From Mangifera indica (taxonomy: Eukaryota; Streptophyta; Magnoliopsida; Sapindales; Anacardiaceae), in the NCBI RefSeq assembly GCF_011075055.1, contig NC_058141.1, forward strand, positions 18,051,639-18,115,638: 64,000 nucleotides of DNA, written 5' to 3'. The translations under genes and the position numbers were made by a program. The notes beneath the pieces were generated by a model, which saw only the letters and a list, made by a program, of their open reading frames with translations, did no database searches and was not told the DNA's origin. Each line of letters begins with the position of its first letter. Positions within the stretch are counted from its first letter, which is position 1. Shown here one piece after another: positions 25,401 through 36,430 of this stretch.

Positions 25401-25677
25401 AAGGTATAAGAAAAGATTAACCTTCTATGCGTTGCCAAGCTCGTCCATAGAGCTTTAGGGCTTCTAGAAACCTATTGTGCTCCTCCTCTGTCCATCGCTC
25501 CCGTTGCTTCGTGATTGTATAAGGCTTCCTCGTCTATCAAGTGTCAAAATTCACAGTTCGTATATTGAATCTTTACATAGCTATTTCAATATCAAAAGTG
25601 AAACAAAAAAAATGGTGTAAGTTTATATTTGATGTGACCTTAATAATCAAGTCTTCTCCGGAGGAATAGGTGTCCAT
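19479..25677 (-). CDS. LHY: LATE ELONGATED HYPOCOTYL (LHY/CCA1 clock MYB), 762 aa, 6 coding exons
   Basis: Nuclear single-repeat MYB that represses evening-phased clock genes at dawn. Coding exons, minus strand from the 5' end: 25677-25639, 25533-25422, 25193-25132, 21737-21513, 21417-19972, 19883-19479; phases close to 763 codons. The first exon gives [13 protein letters not shown]. Exons 2 and 3 give the MYB repeat ([20 protein letters not shown], then [18 protein letters not shown]), with the SHAQKF motif diagnostic of the CCA1/LHY/RVE group. [17 protein letters not shown] follows, and the protein ends RIRLEGEA. The length and the large exon of 1446 bases fit LHY rather than the shorter RVE proteins. 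A 3394-bp intron separates the MYB exons from the rest and carries several foldback elements. 5' UTR exons must lie between 25678 and about 26900 but their borders are not clear. Confidence 0.95.
22212..22693. mobile_element. Tourist-like (PIF/Harbinger) MITE in the LHY intron
   Basis: Ends GGGGGCGTTTGGTTTGG and CCAAACGAACCC form an imperfect inverted repeat. TTA lies directly outside each end (22209-22211 and 22694-22696), the 3-bp duplication of this superfamily. The element is 482 bp, has a palindromic AT-rich interior and codes for nothing. Confidence 0.85.
23136..23189. repeat. Near-perfect 26-bp-stem hairpin in the LHY intron
   Basis: AAAAGGGGGCTGGTTTGG and its continuation to 23161 pair with 23164-23189 across a 2-base loop; there is one mismatch, which can be G:U in RNA. 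It is GC-rich in an AT-rich intron. It could be a minimal foldback element or a small-RNA-forming hairpin. Confidence 0.85.
23551..23705. mobile_element. 155-bp palindromic MITE-like element in the LHY intron
   Basis: CTATGTGTACCCACTTTGGG at the left is an exact inverted copy of the right end, and similarity continues inward (tatatacaca / tgtgtatata, then atcatatgattgg / ccaatcacatgat). No coding capacity. The target duplication is not clear, so the superfamily is left open. Confidence 0.8.
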
Positions 25678-26900
25678 CACCAGACCTTGGCAGCAATCGC
25701 TGCTTCAAATCCTCTCTAAGCAGCAACGGATAAAACAAAAATCTCCCTTCATTTTTTCTTTCAATATCAAATAATAAAGCCGTTGTTGAAGACGTAAATA
25801 AAACCTGATAAGCCAACACTACTGCAAAAGAGAAAAAAACAACAGCGATCGATAGAGATCCGTCTTTGTTAGGTTTCAGCAGAATACGCATTCCAACACA
25901 TTCACTGGACATTAGAATATAACATATAGTCACAGAAAGTGAAAAAAAAAAAAAAATTAATACTAAATTATATGTGAAATTTTAAGAGTCCACCAGAACA
26001 GAGAGACAGAGACGCTTCTCCTTAAGAACTTAAAAGAAAATTCCTTTATTCAGAATCCTCACCAAAACGAACCCGTAGACGCCAAAACCTTTAAAATACA
26101 AAAAAGAAAACAGAGAGAGGAAAACAGGAATCAGTAATCAAACAGCCATTTCTGCATCTAGTTACCACATCCCAGCACAAAACGCATTCCTTCGCATAAT
26201 ACTTTAAACCTCTCTCTTTGGTTGCCGAGACAAAGTACCAGGGAAATGAAAACATAAACTTCAAATCTCATAATCTATTATTGATTGAAACTTGAATATT
26301 AAATTTCGTTCCTTTATAGTGAATATTCTCGGCGACCAAACAGAGAAGTAATTTAAGTTAAAAAAAAAAAAAAAACGATTAAGAGAGCACCTTTGGAGAA
26401 AGTCATGGAGTAAGCACCAATACAGTTTGTGATCAAGCATGTACCAAACTCACCAGCAACTGGCCGGAGAACTCATTTTTGGCGGCAATGGTGGATCTGA
26501 ATCGAAAACACTTTAATCAGAGCACTGAAAAGAACCACTAAATAAAATTGTCAAGAAAAACATACTAAGTGAAAGACCTGTGTTGTGAGACCGAAAACTC
26601 CAGAACCAAAGTTTGCGAGACGCAGGAGTAATCTCAGCCACTATTATTTCTTGCGGAATTTTTACATTAAAAATTCCCTAATTATATTTGAGGCTACAAA
26701 AGAACGAAGGGTAACCGAAGACGAGATGGAAGAGGAAGGATCACTGGATCATGCCAAGTGGCGAAAACATAGTGGCTGATTAAATAAAAGCTCACCCGTG
26801 CACTTTTCCCATTTTAATTTTTGCCTTCGCCTGTTATTTCATCTTCAAATCTCCGCCACAAGTTTCCATACAGTGAGGTCAAGTCCGTAAAAGCGCCTCC
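25678..26900 (-). other. LHY 5' UTR and leader introns
   Basis: The sequence upstream of the LHY ATG is not open for translation and contains several possible splice signals and poly(A) or poly(T) runs. CCA1/LHY genes have multi-exon leaders, so most of this is taken as transcribed leader; the exon borders are not resolved. Confidence 0.5.
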
Positions 26901-26904
26901 AGCT

Positions 26905-27032
26905 GTGACATGTGGGCCCTTCTGTGACGTGGCATAAAGCAGACTACCGTCTGAATCCGGTCGCCTTAGTATGGACAAGTAAGGAAAGCGGACGGCGTTA
27001 CGCCAGCATGGCAGGAAAGACTGGTACGTGGC
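26905..27032 (-). promoter_or_regulatory. LHY promoter elements: TCP-type site and ACGT-core boxes
   Basis: GTGGGCCC (26912-26919) fits a class I TCP site, the type bound by CHE/TCP21 in the CCA1 promoter. TGACGTGGC (26925-26933) and TACGTGGC (27025-27032) are ACGT-core boxes similar to light-responsive G-boxes. They lie upstream of the inferred leader on the correct side. Binding is inferred from motif match only. Confidence 0.5.
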
Positions 27033-28539
27033 GGTTTTATAGAAAGTGGAGTCTGGTCATCTCCAGCTGAAGCCGCCAGGGATCTTATATTCAAGTGCGA
27101 CTTCTGCAGTTGGTGCGGTTCGTCAACGAAGGTCTACTAGTTTGCTTGATAATGAAATGGTTAACAACTTAAGGTCGAGGTAAACGTTAGTGGCCACTAG
27201 AAATTGTCTACATGATTGTCCTTTTTTAAAAATAAAATATTTATTTTTTAGATTTATTTTTATAGTTTTTAATGGGGTTATTAGATATGTTAATGAATAC
27301 ATGTATTAGGTTGTGATTAGATTAACTGTTTAATTTTTTAATTTATTTTTAATTTAAATTTATCTGATTCTATCCATAGCTTACTTTAATTTAGAAATTA
27401 TATTCATAATTTTAGAAAAAGAGTATATGTTTAGCTCACACTTTTGAAAAAACTTATATGTAAAATTGTTTTTAAAACATTTTCATATAAATGATAATCA
27501 TAATTTTAAAAATTAGAATAGAATAATTAGTCTAACCGACTTAATCTTCACCCACAAGTTAAAATAGCTCCCACCCATTAACAAAAAAATTATTTTAAAA
27601 ATCAATTTTGAGAATATAAATCATCAAATTAAGTTTATTCGAATAATAAAATAATTTTTATAATATATTTAATAATAAATTATATAAAATTATTTTAAAT
27701 ATTATATTTAATCAATTAACTAATTTGATCATTAATCAATTGGTTTTACCGTCAGTTAAATTAGACACACCACCACCAGACCAATGTTTTGTCCGGTTTT
27801 AAATAGATCGGGCCAATCAATAAATTTATATATATTTTGTCTAGTTAATACTCGAAATTTCATAAGAGGTTGTGGGCCGACCAATATTACGTATAGGAAG
27901 TTTAGGTGGGCTCTGCACTTTGTGGAAAGAAAACATTAGAGGCTCACTAGGCCACCTCAGATATGGGCTTCACCCATTTTGTATATCTAATTATAAAACA
28001 CTTCTATCTTACTTAATTACAAATAAAATTAAACAAAACAATAATTAAATAGAAAGTCCAAAATGTTTTTTAGACAAACATAATCTATCCAAAGAAATTA
28101 AAATAATAAATGGTTAAAATTTAAATCCATAGAAATAAATTTGTTTATAGTTTTTAATATATAATAATTAAACCAATAATATAAGAGATTTAGATTATAA
28201 AATTAAAAAAAAAAATGTTCAACAAACTAAGAATATGTAATTTATTAAATAAATTATTTATTAAATTTGTTCTTTTGTTACCATTGATTAATTGTGTTAT
28301 TATGTGAAATAAAATATAAATTCATTATATATATTTGATTAATTTTTATTTTGTTTTCAATTTTACCTCTTTATTTAAGGATTAGATTAACGATTATTAT
28401 CTTTTAGATAAAAATATCAGAAGTCACCAAAATAAGAAGTGTTAAAAATCTATAATAGAACCCATAACTCAATAATGGTAAATTGATGACAAACAAATGG
28501 TGACATTCAATGTTCAATAAATAATAATTTTATTTTGTT
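27033..28539. other. AT-rich intergenic DNA, no recognised feature
   Basis: About 1.5 kb of AT-rich sequence without a coding frame, clear repeat ends or RNA gene. Confidence 0.4.
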
Positions 28540-29135
28540 GAATGATCAAAACCCTAAATATCTACCTATACATTAATTTTTATTATAAAATTTTATTAAA
28601 AATAAGGATAAAATTATTATTTTATCATTAAATCTAAAAAATTTATGTCATTTTCCTTTTTTAGTTTGAAAAATTAATAATTTTCTTCTAAGATTAGGTT
28701 TTGAAAAATTCATTTTTCTCTTTAAATTTTTTCTTCTTTCTTCAACAATCAGAGAAAGTTCCCTCAATCGACCCATCTTCCCACCACAACCTTCTCCCAT
28801 CTTTAGCCTTCCAACCATAGAAGTTTCACTAGATGAATATAAACAGTTTTCATCCAACAGTTGAAAGGCTAACGATGAGAGAAGGTCGTGGTGAGAAGGT
28901 TGACCAATAGTAAGAACTTTCTCCGGTTATTGAAGAAAAAAAAACTTATAAAGAAAAGTGAATTTTTTAAAACTTAATTGTAAGAATAAATTATTATTTT
29001 TCTAAATTAAAGAAAAAAATTGTATAAATTTTTAAATTTTAATAATAAAATAATGATTTTATTATTTTTTTAAATAAAAAATTTTAACAAAAATTTATGT
29101 AATGAATAAATATTTGAGTTTGTATCTCTCACGCC
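28540..29135. mobile_element. Degenerate member of the miniature foldback family, ends lost
   Basis: The interior matches the plan of the 11022-11809 element: AT-rich arm, a cctctt/ttcttc-rich arm around 28730-28810, a GATGAATA-type centre near 28830, then the inverted arm (agaaggtcgtggtgagaagg). The GGCCAAAAG termini and the target duplication are not visible. Confidence 0.5.
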
Positions 29136-29337
29136 TTTGTATTTATTTGCATTAAAACTTTGGTGGGACATAGTCCTTCAGGATTTTATTTTCATTCCCA
29201 GAAGTAGCATGTAACTAATGAATCCTCTCTGTTGGTTTGTTTTATGGCAGTATAATTAATATTATTTTATTTCATTCATTATAGCCATGTGCAGTATTTG
29301 TGAAGTCTGGCGTGAACAGCAGAGGCTCTGAGCAATT

Positions 29338-29343
29338 TATAAG
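29338..29343 (+). promoter_or_regulatory. Possible TATA box of the DMR6/DLO-like gene
   Basis: TATAAG lies 54 bases before the ATG. If it is used, the 5' UTR is only about 20-25 bases. An upstream start is also possible. Confidence 0.35.
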
Positions 29344-29391
29344 ATACCTCTCCCTCGAAGAAAAATTACTCAGTAATAACTCGAAGTGCCA

Positions 29392-30674
29392 ATGGCTACC
29401 ACAAAGCAACTTTTATCTGACCTGGTGTCTGGTGTAAGCTCTGTACCCTCGAACTACATACGGCCCATATCCGACCGTCCAAATCTTGATGAAGTTTCTC
29501 TTGACAATCCCATTCCTCTGATTGATCTCCAAGGCCTCAATGGCTCAAACCGTTCTGATGTTGTCAAAGAGATTGGCCAAGCTTGCAAGGAGTATGGCTT
29601 CTTTCAGGTATGTATAATCAAACTTGCACACACATATCTCAGGTTTTGCTATACCTATTAAAACTTAGCCTAATGATCTTCTTTGTAAAGGTTAAAAACC
29701 ATGGGATTCCGGAAGAGGTGATAAAGAAGATGTTATGCCTGTCATGGGAATTTTTCCATTTGCCTGAGAGTGAAAGAATGAAGAATTACTCCGATGATCC
29801 TATGAAGACAATGAGACTCTCCACTAGTTTTAACATAAAAACTGAAAAAGTCTCCAACTGGAGAGATTTCTTAAGACTGCACTGCCACCCTTTAGAGGAT
29901 TACATAAACGAATGGCCAACCAACCCTCCATCTTTCAGGTACCACAGAAACACATACAACCAAATTCAATTTATATATATCTATTCTAACATTTTAAGTT
30001 TTGTTGCACAGAGACGATGTCTCTGAGTACAGCAAGAACGCTAGAGGGTTAGCACTGAGACTGCTTGAAGCGATCTCGGAGAGCTTAGGCCTGGAAAGGG
30101 ATTACATAAACAAAGCACTAGGCAAGCATGGTCAGCACATGGCAATTAATTATTATCCTCCATGTCCACAACCAGAGCTTACCTACGGGTTACCAAGCCA
30201 TGCTGATCCTAATGCAATAACCATTCTCCTTCAGGATGACGCTCCAGGTTTGCAGGTTCTGAAAGATGGCAAATGGCTGGCTGTCCCTCCGATTTCAAAC
30301 ACCTTCATTGTCAATATTGGCGATCAAATGCAGGTAATCATCAGGGCTTTCTTTTTAGATTGGCAATTAGTTCAAGACGGCAGTCAAACAGGCATTTCAA
30401 ATGATTACTTTGCTGCGTATAGGTGATCAGCAACGGTCGTTACAAGAGCGTGTTACATCGAGCCATAGTGAATAACAGCAAGGAGAGGATCTCAATCCCA
30501 ACCTTTTATTGTCCATCACCTGATGCTGTGATGGCACCAGCCCCACGTCTGATCAACGATCACGATCCTCCCCTCTATAGGAACTTTACATACAGTGAGT
30601 ACTACCAGAAATTCTGGAACCGGGGGCTTGCAACCGAGACATGTTTGGACATGTTTAAAAACTCAAACCCTTAA
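29392..30674 (+). CDS. DMR6/DLO-like 2-oxoglutarate Fe(II) dioxygenase (salicylate hydroxylase type), 345 aa
   Basis: The family hydroxylates salicylic acid (DMR6 at C5, DLO1 at C3) and dampens immunity; specificity here is inferred. Exons: 29392-29607, 29691-29938, 30012-30333, 30423-30674, in phase over 346 codons. It has the N-terminal DIOX_N domain (PLIDLQGLN; YGFFQVKNHGIP), YSDDPMKTMRLSTSFN and NWRDFLRLHCHP (both typical of DMR6/DLO), then the jelly-roll 2OG domain. Iron ligands are seen: H and D in SHADPNAIT and the distal H in SVLHRAIV; the 2OG-binding RxS is ERISIP. The length is normal and no defect is visible. The start is the ATG at 29392; the frame is open two codons further but only to a GTG. 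Flavone synthase-like enzymes are related, but the DLO motifs argue against them. Confidence 0.92.
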
Positions 30675-31929
30675 GCTAGAGACATGATGAGCGTTTACCT
30701 TCCTAAACTTCAGTGTTTGACTCAATAAAATGTGCGTCACTATCAGAATCACTAAAGTCTTCGTCACTATGTTGTCTTTCCAATTAGCATTGGCCAATTT
30801 TTAGGTATGCCTCTTCTCTTGCAATCGCTTTACCTAACTATTGGAAATATTAAAAATACCAGAATCCATTAGACGATTTAGGCTCCGTTCAAATTTTCTA
30901 AGACATGCATGATTTAAAGCACAATGGTTTTCACATGCCCAATTACGATCAACTCAATTTGCATAAAAAAAAAAAAAAAACTGGCATGAATTGATAATAG
31001 ATTATTAATTATTTCTTGTTCTCTTATGGGATTAATTTAATTCATTCACTGCAGTTAACTTTCCAACTAACGGGTAAAAAATAAAACAAATAGTAATATC
31101 GGTGGAGTGAATTTTATTTTTCTAATGAATTGTACATTCATCACTGTCAACGTGTTTTCTGTGCTCTATTCTATCCTATTACAACTGATCAACTAAACCG
31201 CATGATAAATGGGATCCACTCTGTCTCTATGCGTATTACGTAAATATAGGGGAAGAAATACAAGTAACATATAAAATTGTATGATATCCAATCAGTGTCA
31301 TAAACTATCATATTTTATGTCACATTTATTATGTGTAACTATATATTATAAACTAAAAGAACTCGGTAATATTTTTTTGTAGCATCTTGGACTAATTATG
31401 CAACTATGTTGACTTTAAACATACATGTTATTATTTTTTGAATTTTAGGTAAGGCTAATCTAAAATTTAGTTGAAATAACAAATTCTTATTATTTAAGTT
31501 TTAAAAAACTAGATTTTCATTTATTATTTACTTTCGTTAAGTAAAAAAAAATATGAATATTATTTTACATAATTTTTTTTCTTTTATTCTTTTTCTTTTC
31601 TCTTTTCTCTTTTTTTTTTAATTTTTTCTTTTCAAAACTTTGGGGTAAACTATAATTTTTAAAAATTTTAATAGTGTTTGTGGTAATTTTAAGAGCATTT
31701 GAAATTTTAAAAGAGTTTGAAAGTATTTTCAAAAATATTAAAATTTTAATATATAAACCAGTAGTTTCAAATATAGAAGTTGCACCTCTATAAAACTTAC
31801 AAAAACAATAATTTAAAGTTGGTTGAAATTTTAGTATATTTTTAAGAATTTAAATGATAAATGTTTACCCATAATGATGTATTGGTAAGTCAACATTGAA
31901 AATAAGACAATAGAATAAGGGTGAGGTAT
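30675..31929. other. Left copy of the repeated spacer that precedes each methyltransferase gene
   Basis: No gene. Scattered similarity to 36430-36512 plus 39492-40230 and to 46209-47100 (for example TTTCCAATTAGCA, ACCAGAAT..GGCTCC, ATGGGATTAATTTAATTCA). It therefore belongs to the duplicated array. It lacks the miniature element seen in the second block, so it shows the empty site near 30843-30858. Confidence 0.6.
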
Positions 31930-32366
31930 CTCCTTAAGAAACTCAATCACATAGAAATTAATTGCACGGACAGCACTGGATTTGATATCTCTAAATCCAG
32001 CTGCAATGGGCAATGTGGTGAATTCTTTCTTTGTTCGCTCCTTTCCACCCTGAACCACCTCCATAAGAACCACATCCCATGCGGCTGACCCGCCTTTCAT
32101 GAGGACTCGTTTCAGCCACTCCAACTATAATAATAATGGCTTTGACGCAATTCTTCAATATCCTTATACACTGTTCATCGTCCCAATTATGGAGTATCCA
32201 CAAAGTCGGTAACTGGGTTGAAAAAAATGTACCGGGATAAGACGCAGCCTTTTGTATGACTTGAGGCAAGTCAAAATTAACAGCCTTAATGTGAGGATCC
32301 TTAGAAGTGATAAGATTTAGGGTGCTTCCAATCCCGCCACCAGCATCTACGTGATGCTTGATATTC
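31930..32366 (-). pseudogene. Inverted O-methyltransferase relic
   Basis: The minus strand reads DAGGGIGSTLNLITSKDPHIKA (SAM-binding glycine loop), NFDLPQVIQKAASYPG, then WILHNWDDEQCIRILKNC with the catalytic histidine, then after a shift of frame near 32115 GGKERTKKEFTTL and AINFYVIEFLK. The exon 3 part and the VIVVEGIL region are missing, and no proper stop follows FLK. It is in the opposite direction to the three other copies and more diverged from them, so it is an older relic, probably of another COMT-like subfamily. Confidence 0.8.
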
Positions 32367-32730
32367 TACCAATTTTCAGTTTTCAGTAATATGTCTTATC
32401 AGTAATGATAATAAATAATTTGGTTTTTTGGATCAACTCTAACCAATCTAAACTATTTTTGGTGTAAAATATTATAACACTAATTCAATTTTTTTGTTAT
32501 CTTATCATACCAATTTAGTAAATCGTGTCCAATTTGGTCAGTGTAACTGATACTATTTTTTACTATTTTTTCCTTGTCGCTAGTTAAAATTATTGTGTAA
32601 GGCGATTAAATTGCTGCTCTACTACTTCATATACATAATAAAACAAAAAAAACCAACATTAAATGTAAACATGGCCCCTGCATACGCACATTAAAATGCC
32701 ATTCTTGCTTTTTGCATATCCCAATTGAAT

Positions 32731-32740
32731 TATAAAAATA
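32731..32740 (+). promoter_or_regulatory. TATA box, first methyltransferase copy
   Basis: TATAAAAATA 90 bases before the ATG, in a leader that is conserved in all three direct copies (AAGTCCA, ACTCAC, CCACTATCAAT, CTTGAAGAAAATGGC). Confidence 0.65.
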
Positions 32741-32820
32741 AGTCCATCGTTTTTGGCTCTGCACTCGCTTACTCACTCACCACATTTCTTCGTTTCCACT
32801 ATCAATGATACTTGAAGAAA

Positions 32821-33821
32821 ATGGCATCTTCAGTTATTGCATATAACGAAGAGAAGGAAGACAGCTTTGCTTATGCGTTTCAATTAGCGACGGGTACAGT
32901 GCTACCCATGACCTTGAAAGCAGCGATCGATCTTGAAATCTTTGAAATAATCGCAAAAGCTGATCCTGATGCAAGGCTCTCTGCTTCAGAGATTGCTGCT
33001 CAGATGTCCGCTCAGAACAAAGACGCCCCATTAATGGTGGATCGGATACTCAGGCTTCTCGCTAGCTATAGTGTTCTTACATGCAATGTGGTTGATTTGG
33101 AGAGACTTTACGGTTTGACTCCTGTTTCTAAGTATTTTGTACGTGACCAAAATGGAGTCTCATTGTGCCCTTTAATGGCTTTAGTCCAGGCCAAGGTCTT
33201 CATGGACAGCTGGCACTACCAATTTCATTTCATTTTTTAAATCTAATTTTCATTAGAATTACATAAGTTTAATATTTAATGTAGCTGGAATTAATATTAA
33301 CAGGGCACAGCTGAAAGACGCAGTTGTTGAAGGAGGAGTTCCGTTTGATAGGGTTCATGGGATGCACGCATTTGAGTATCCAGGCATAGACGCAAGATTC
33401 AATAAAGTTTTCAACGATGCAATGTTTGATCATACTACTATCGTCATTAATGAAATCCTTCAAGTTTACAAGGGATTCGAGAGCATCAAGCAGCTAGTGG
33501 ATGTGGGCGGTGGTCTTGGAATTACCCTTAAAGCTATTACTTCTAAATACCCCTACATAAAGGCTATCAATTTTGACTTACCTCATGTTGTTCAAAATGC
33601 CCCTCAATATCCTGGTATGATCTATCTCTATTTTTCATTATGAAGTCAACAATATATTACTAGAATGAGACATACTTGATGTGATTATGATGACTCAATA
33701 TCTGGGAGGAAAGGAGCGAACAGAACAAGAATTGATAGCCTTGGCAACTGCGGCTGGATTTAGTGGCATTAGATACCAATGCTTTGTTTATGATTTTTGG
33801 GTTATGGAGTTCTATAAATAG
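32821..33821 (+). pseudogene. O-methyltransferase copy 1, internally deleted
   Basis: Exon 1 (32821-33212, 392 bases) and exon 2 (33304-33614, 311 bases) have the same size and frame as in the intact copies and keep the dimerisation region and the SAM loop VDVGGGLG. Exon 3 and the first part of exon 4 are gone: intron 2 sequence runs at about 33673 directly into the ACTTGATGTG of exon 4, which continues to the TAG at 33819-33821. The catalytic histidine (HDWSDE in the other copies) is thus lost. The donor of exon 1 has also changed from GT to GC (33213-33214). Translation past exon 2 ends after about ten codons. In exon 1 and intron 1 it is closest to copy 3. The promoter looks intact, so a truncated transcript is possible. 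Confidence 0.88.
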
Positions 33822-34452
33822 ACAAGAGTCATCTGTTTGTGCTGTTCTATATATTCAATAAGCGGTGTAAACCTTACCTAAATTCCTGTAATGCTGCCGT
33901 TTTAATAGAAAGGTCAAAGAACTTATTCCCACCCAAAGTTTATTTGTAATCCTAATTGGTACCATATTAACTATTAAAACCCAAACATTCACTCATAGAG
34001 TATTAAAATTAATAAAACTAATTAACATTATCTATTTCTTCTCTAGGTTTAGAAACTAACAATTTTTTCCCAGATTAAGTTTTGAAATATCATATTTTCC
34101 ACCCTAGGGTTTCTTTTTTTCTCTCTCCCTTTTTCGGTGTCATCACTGGTGGGTTTCACTCTTTCCCTCTCCTTTTTCGGTGCGTCTCCGAACAAAAAAT
34201 ATTTTTGTCATTGGACATTCTCCAAATAATTTTTGTCTCAATAATTGTCTAAGACATTTTTCGTTTAATTTTCAATGTTAGAAAAGAGGAGGGAGAGAGA
34301 AGTCGACTAGTGACAGTGCCAAAAAAGGGAGGGAGAAAAAGAAAAAATATTAGAGAGAAAATATAACATTTTAAAGTTTAATATTAACTGGTTTTGTTAA
34401 TTTTAACATGCCACAAATAGGTGTTTGGTTTTCATTAGCTAACGGGTATCAA

Positions 34453-35359
34453 TTAGGAATAGGGTCAAGACACGTCAATGGGCTAGATCGAGTCGACTCC
34501 GACAAGGCCCATCAGGCTCATGGGCCAGGTTGGGTCTTAAGTCCACATAGTAATGGGCCTTCAGGCAGAGTCAGACCAACCTATGAATTTTTGAAGGCTA
34601 AAGCTTTGCCCTATATATAGGGTGTCTTAATCAAGATAGTTCATTTAAACAATTTTTTTAAATTTTAATTAAAATTTTTAAACATAAATTATTTTTTAAT
34701 TATTAAAACCAAAGATAGTACTTCAAATATTTTATTTATAATTTTTCACTTGTGACAAAGTAATACCATGATTATACGATCAAAAATATTATAAATTTAT
34801 AACATAGTATAAATAAATTAATTTACATATTGTATAATTACAAACATAAATAAAACATATATATATATATATACCATATCATTTATCTACTCGTCTTCAA
34901 CATCCAAATTTCTGAATTCATTTGACATTTAATCGATTTATAATATTTTATAATGATAAAATTGAAATGAAAATAAAATTATAAATATAAAAAATTATTT
35001 GTAAATTCTGATAGTTTTTAAAAGAGAGTTAATGAGAGAAAATGAAATTAAGAATACAATAAAATAATTGAGATTAAGAGATTTATAAATAAAATTGCAA
35101 ATAAAAAAGATTTGGATTAGTTTATATAGAAAAAATTAAAAAAATAAAGAATAAAATCTTGGCTTCGCCAAGATACTATCTTTTTTTTTGAATTTATAAA
35201 CAGTATCAAGCAAACTCATTAGCTTAATATTAAAATCCAAAACTCGGCCTAGAAGGCCCATAGACTAGGCCCATGGGGCTACAATACTAGGCCAAGGCTT
35301 GAATTCATGGCTTTGGGCCAGTCCTCCATTTGGCCAAACCCAATTAACATGTCTAATAG
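34453..35359. mobile_element. Putative non-autonomous element nested inside the 33912-36102 element
   Basis: The left border region (TAGGGTCAAGACACGTCAAT) resembles the inverted right border (TATTAGACATGTTAATTGGG). Both sides are rich in GGGCC/GGCCC words (AAGGCCCATCAGG..., AGGCCCATGGGGC...). No open frame and no clear target duplication. The borders are approximate. Confidence 0.45.
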
Positions 35360-36059
35360 GGCCAAAAGATTTATTCTTACCCAAGATATAGTGAAATATT
35401 AAAATATCACTCTCTAACTTTCGAAAACTTAAACACCTACTTATGAGTTAAAATTTTTAATTAGAGTTAAAGGTAAAATCATCATTTAATAATAACATTC
35501 AAAAAAATAAAAGTTTATATCATTTTATCCTCTTGATTTGAAAAACTAACCATTGTCCCACAAAAGTAAATTTTGAAAAAAGATATTTTCCCCTTGCTTA
35601 GGGTTTCAAATTTTGCCAGCAAATTGACAGTCAATCTCTCTCCGTCCCAGCGATTTCTCTTCTTCTAGATCTTTCCTTTCAATTGATGATGTCTGGATTC
35701 GATGAAATCTAGACGACGAGTCAAAACTCTTCGTTTGGACATTTGTCATCCAAACGAATCGATTTCATTTGGATGATAATGATGATCCAGACAAGAAGTC
35801 ATCCTCATCTCATCTGGATTGTCGTCGTTACTTTTCAAAATTTAATTTTGAAAAAAAAATATTAGTTTTTCAAATTAAGAAAGTAAAATGATATAAATTT
35901 ATATTTTTTTAATATTATTGTTAAATCACAATTTCACTCTTAATCATAACTAAAAATTTTATTAGATTTTAACTTATAAATAAGTATTTGAGTTTTCAAA
36001 AATTAGAAGATGGACTTAAAGATTTCACTGTACTTTGATTGGGAACAAGTCTTTTGGTC
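35360..36059. mobile_element. Second member of the Mutator-like miniature family, nested
   Basis: It begins GGCCAAAAGATTTATTC and ends with ACAAGTCTTTTGGTC, the family termini, 700 bp apart. The interior has the GATGAAAT / ATTTCATT palindromic centre (35697-35775). The 9-bp flanks do not match, so the target duplication is lost or a border has recombined. Confidence 0.65.
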
Positions 36060-36283
36060 TTAGCACTACAATGAACTTTGGGTGGGAATGAGTTAATTGG
36101 CCTAATAAAAAATAATGGAGTACATATACAAATTTGACATGCCATTTTTGTTTCAGGGCACATAACTTTTTGAACGTATATCTCTTTCAACTATACATTT
36201 CACCAATAATAACGCAAAAAGATTGTTATATATATATATATATATATATAGTTTGCAAAATTAAGTATTGTTATTTAAGTTTA

Positions 36284-36430
36284 GGCAAAAAGACTTATTT
36301 CGACCCAATGTTTAGATTATTGTCAAATTTTTAAATATTAACAAAATGTAGTAGTTTTAAAAATATTATTTTTATTTAACTAATAATATTTAAATATAAT
36401 ATGTTATCACTCAATAAAATATATGTTTCT
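36284..36430. mobile_element. Solitary left end of the miniature family
   Basis: GGCAAAAAGACTTATTTCGACCCAATG is a family left terminus (first 20 bases diagnostic), preceded by an (AT)n tract at 36225-36250. No partner end is seen before sequence homologous to other array blocks resumes at about 36430. Confidence 0.5.

Larger units (their letters stand above)
33912..36102. mobile_element. Mutator-like miniature element split by later insertions
   Basis: Left end GGTCAAAGAACTTATTCCC and right end GGGAATGAGTTAATTGGCC are inverted repeats. The flanks TAATAGAAA (33903-33911) and TAATAAAAA (36103-36111) match at 8 of 9 positions, a 9-bp target duplication. The body is interrupted from about 34430, where other repeats were inserted, so the span is 2.2 kb instead of the usual 0.7-0.8 kb. 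Confidence 0.75.

Noticed and set aside
31991..32269. 92-codon minus-strand frame as a separate methyltransferase gene
   Set aside because: Contains only the WILHNWDDEQC section and shifts frame afterwards; part of a relic.
34408..34620. 70-codon open frame with GGGCC-rich codons
   Set aside because: Lies in a nested repeat; no conserved domain and no promoter.
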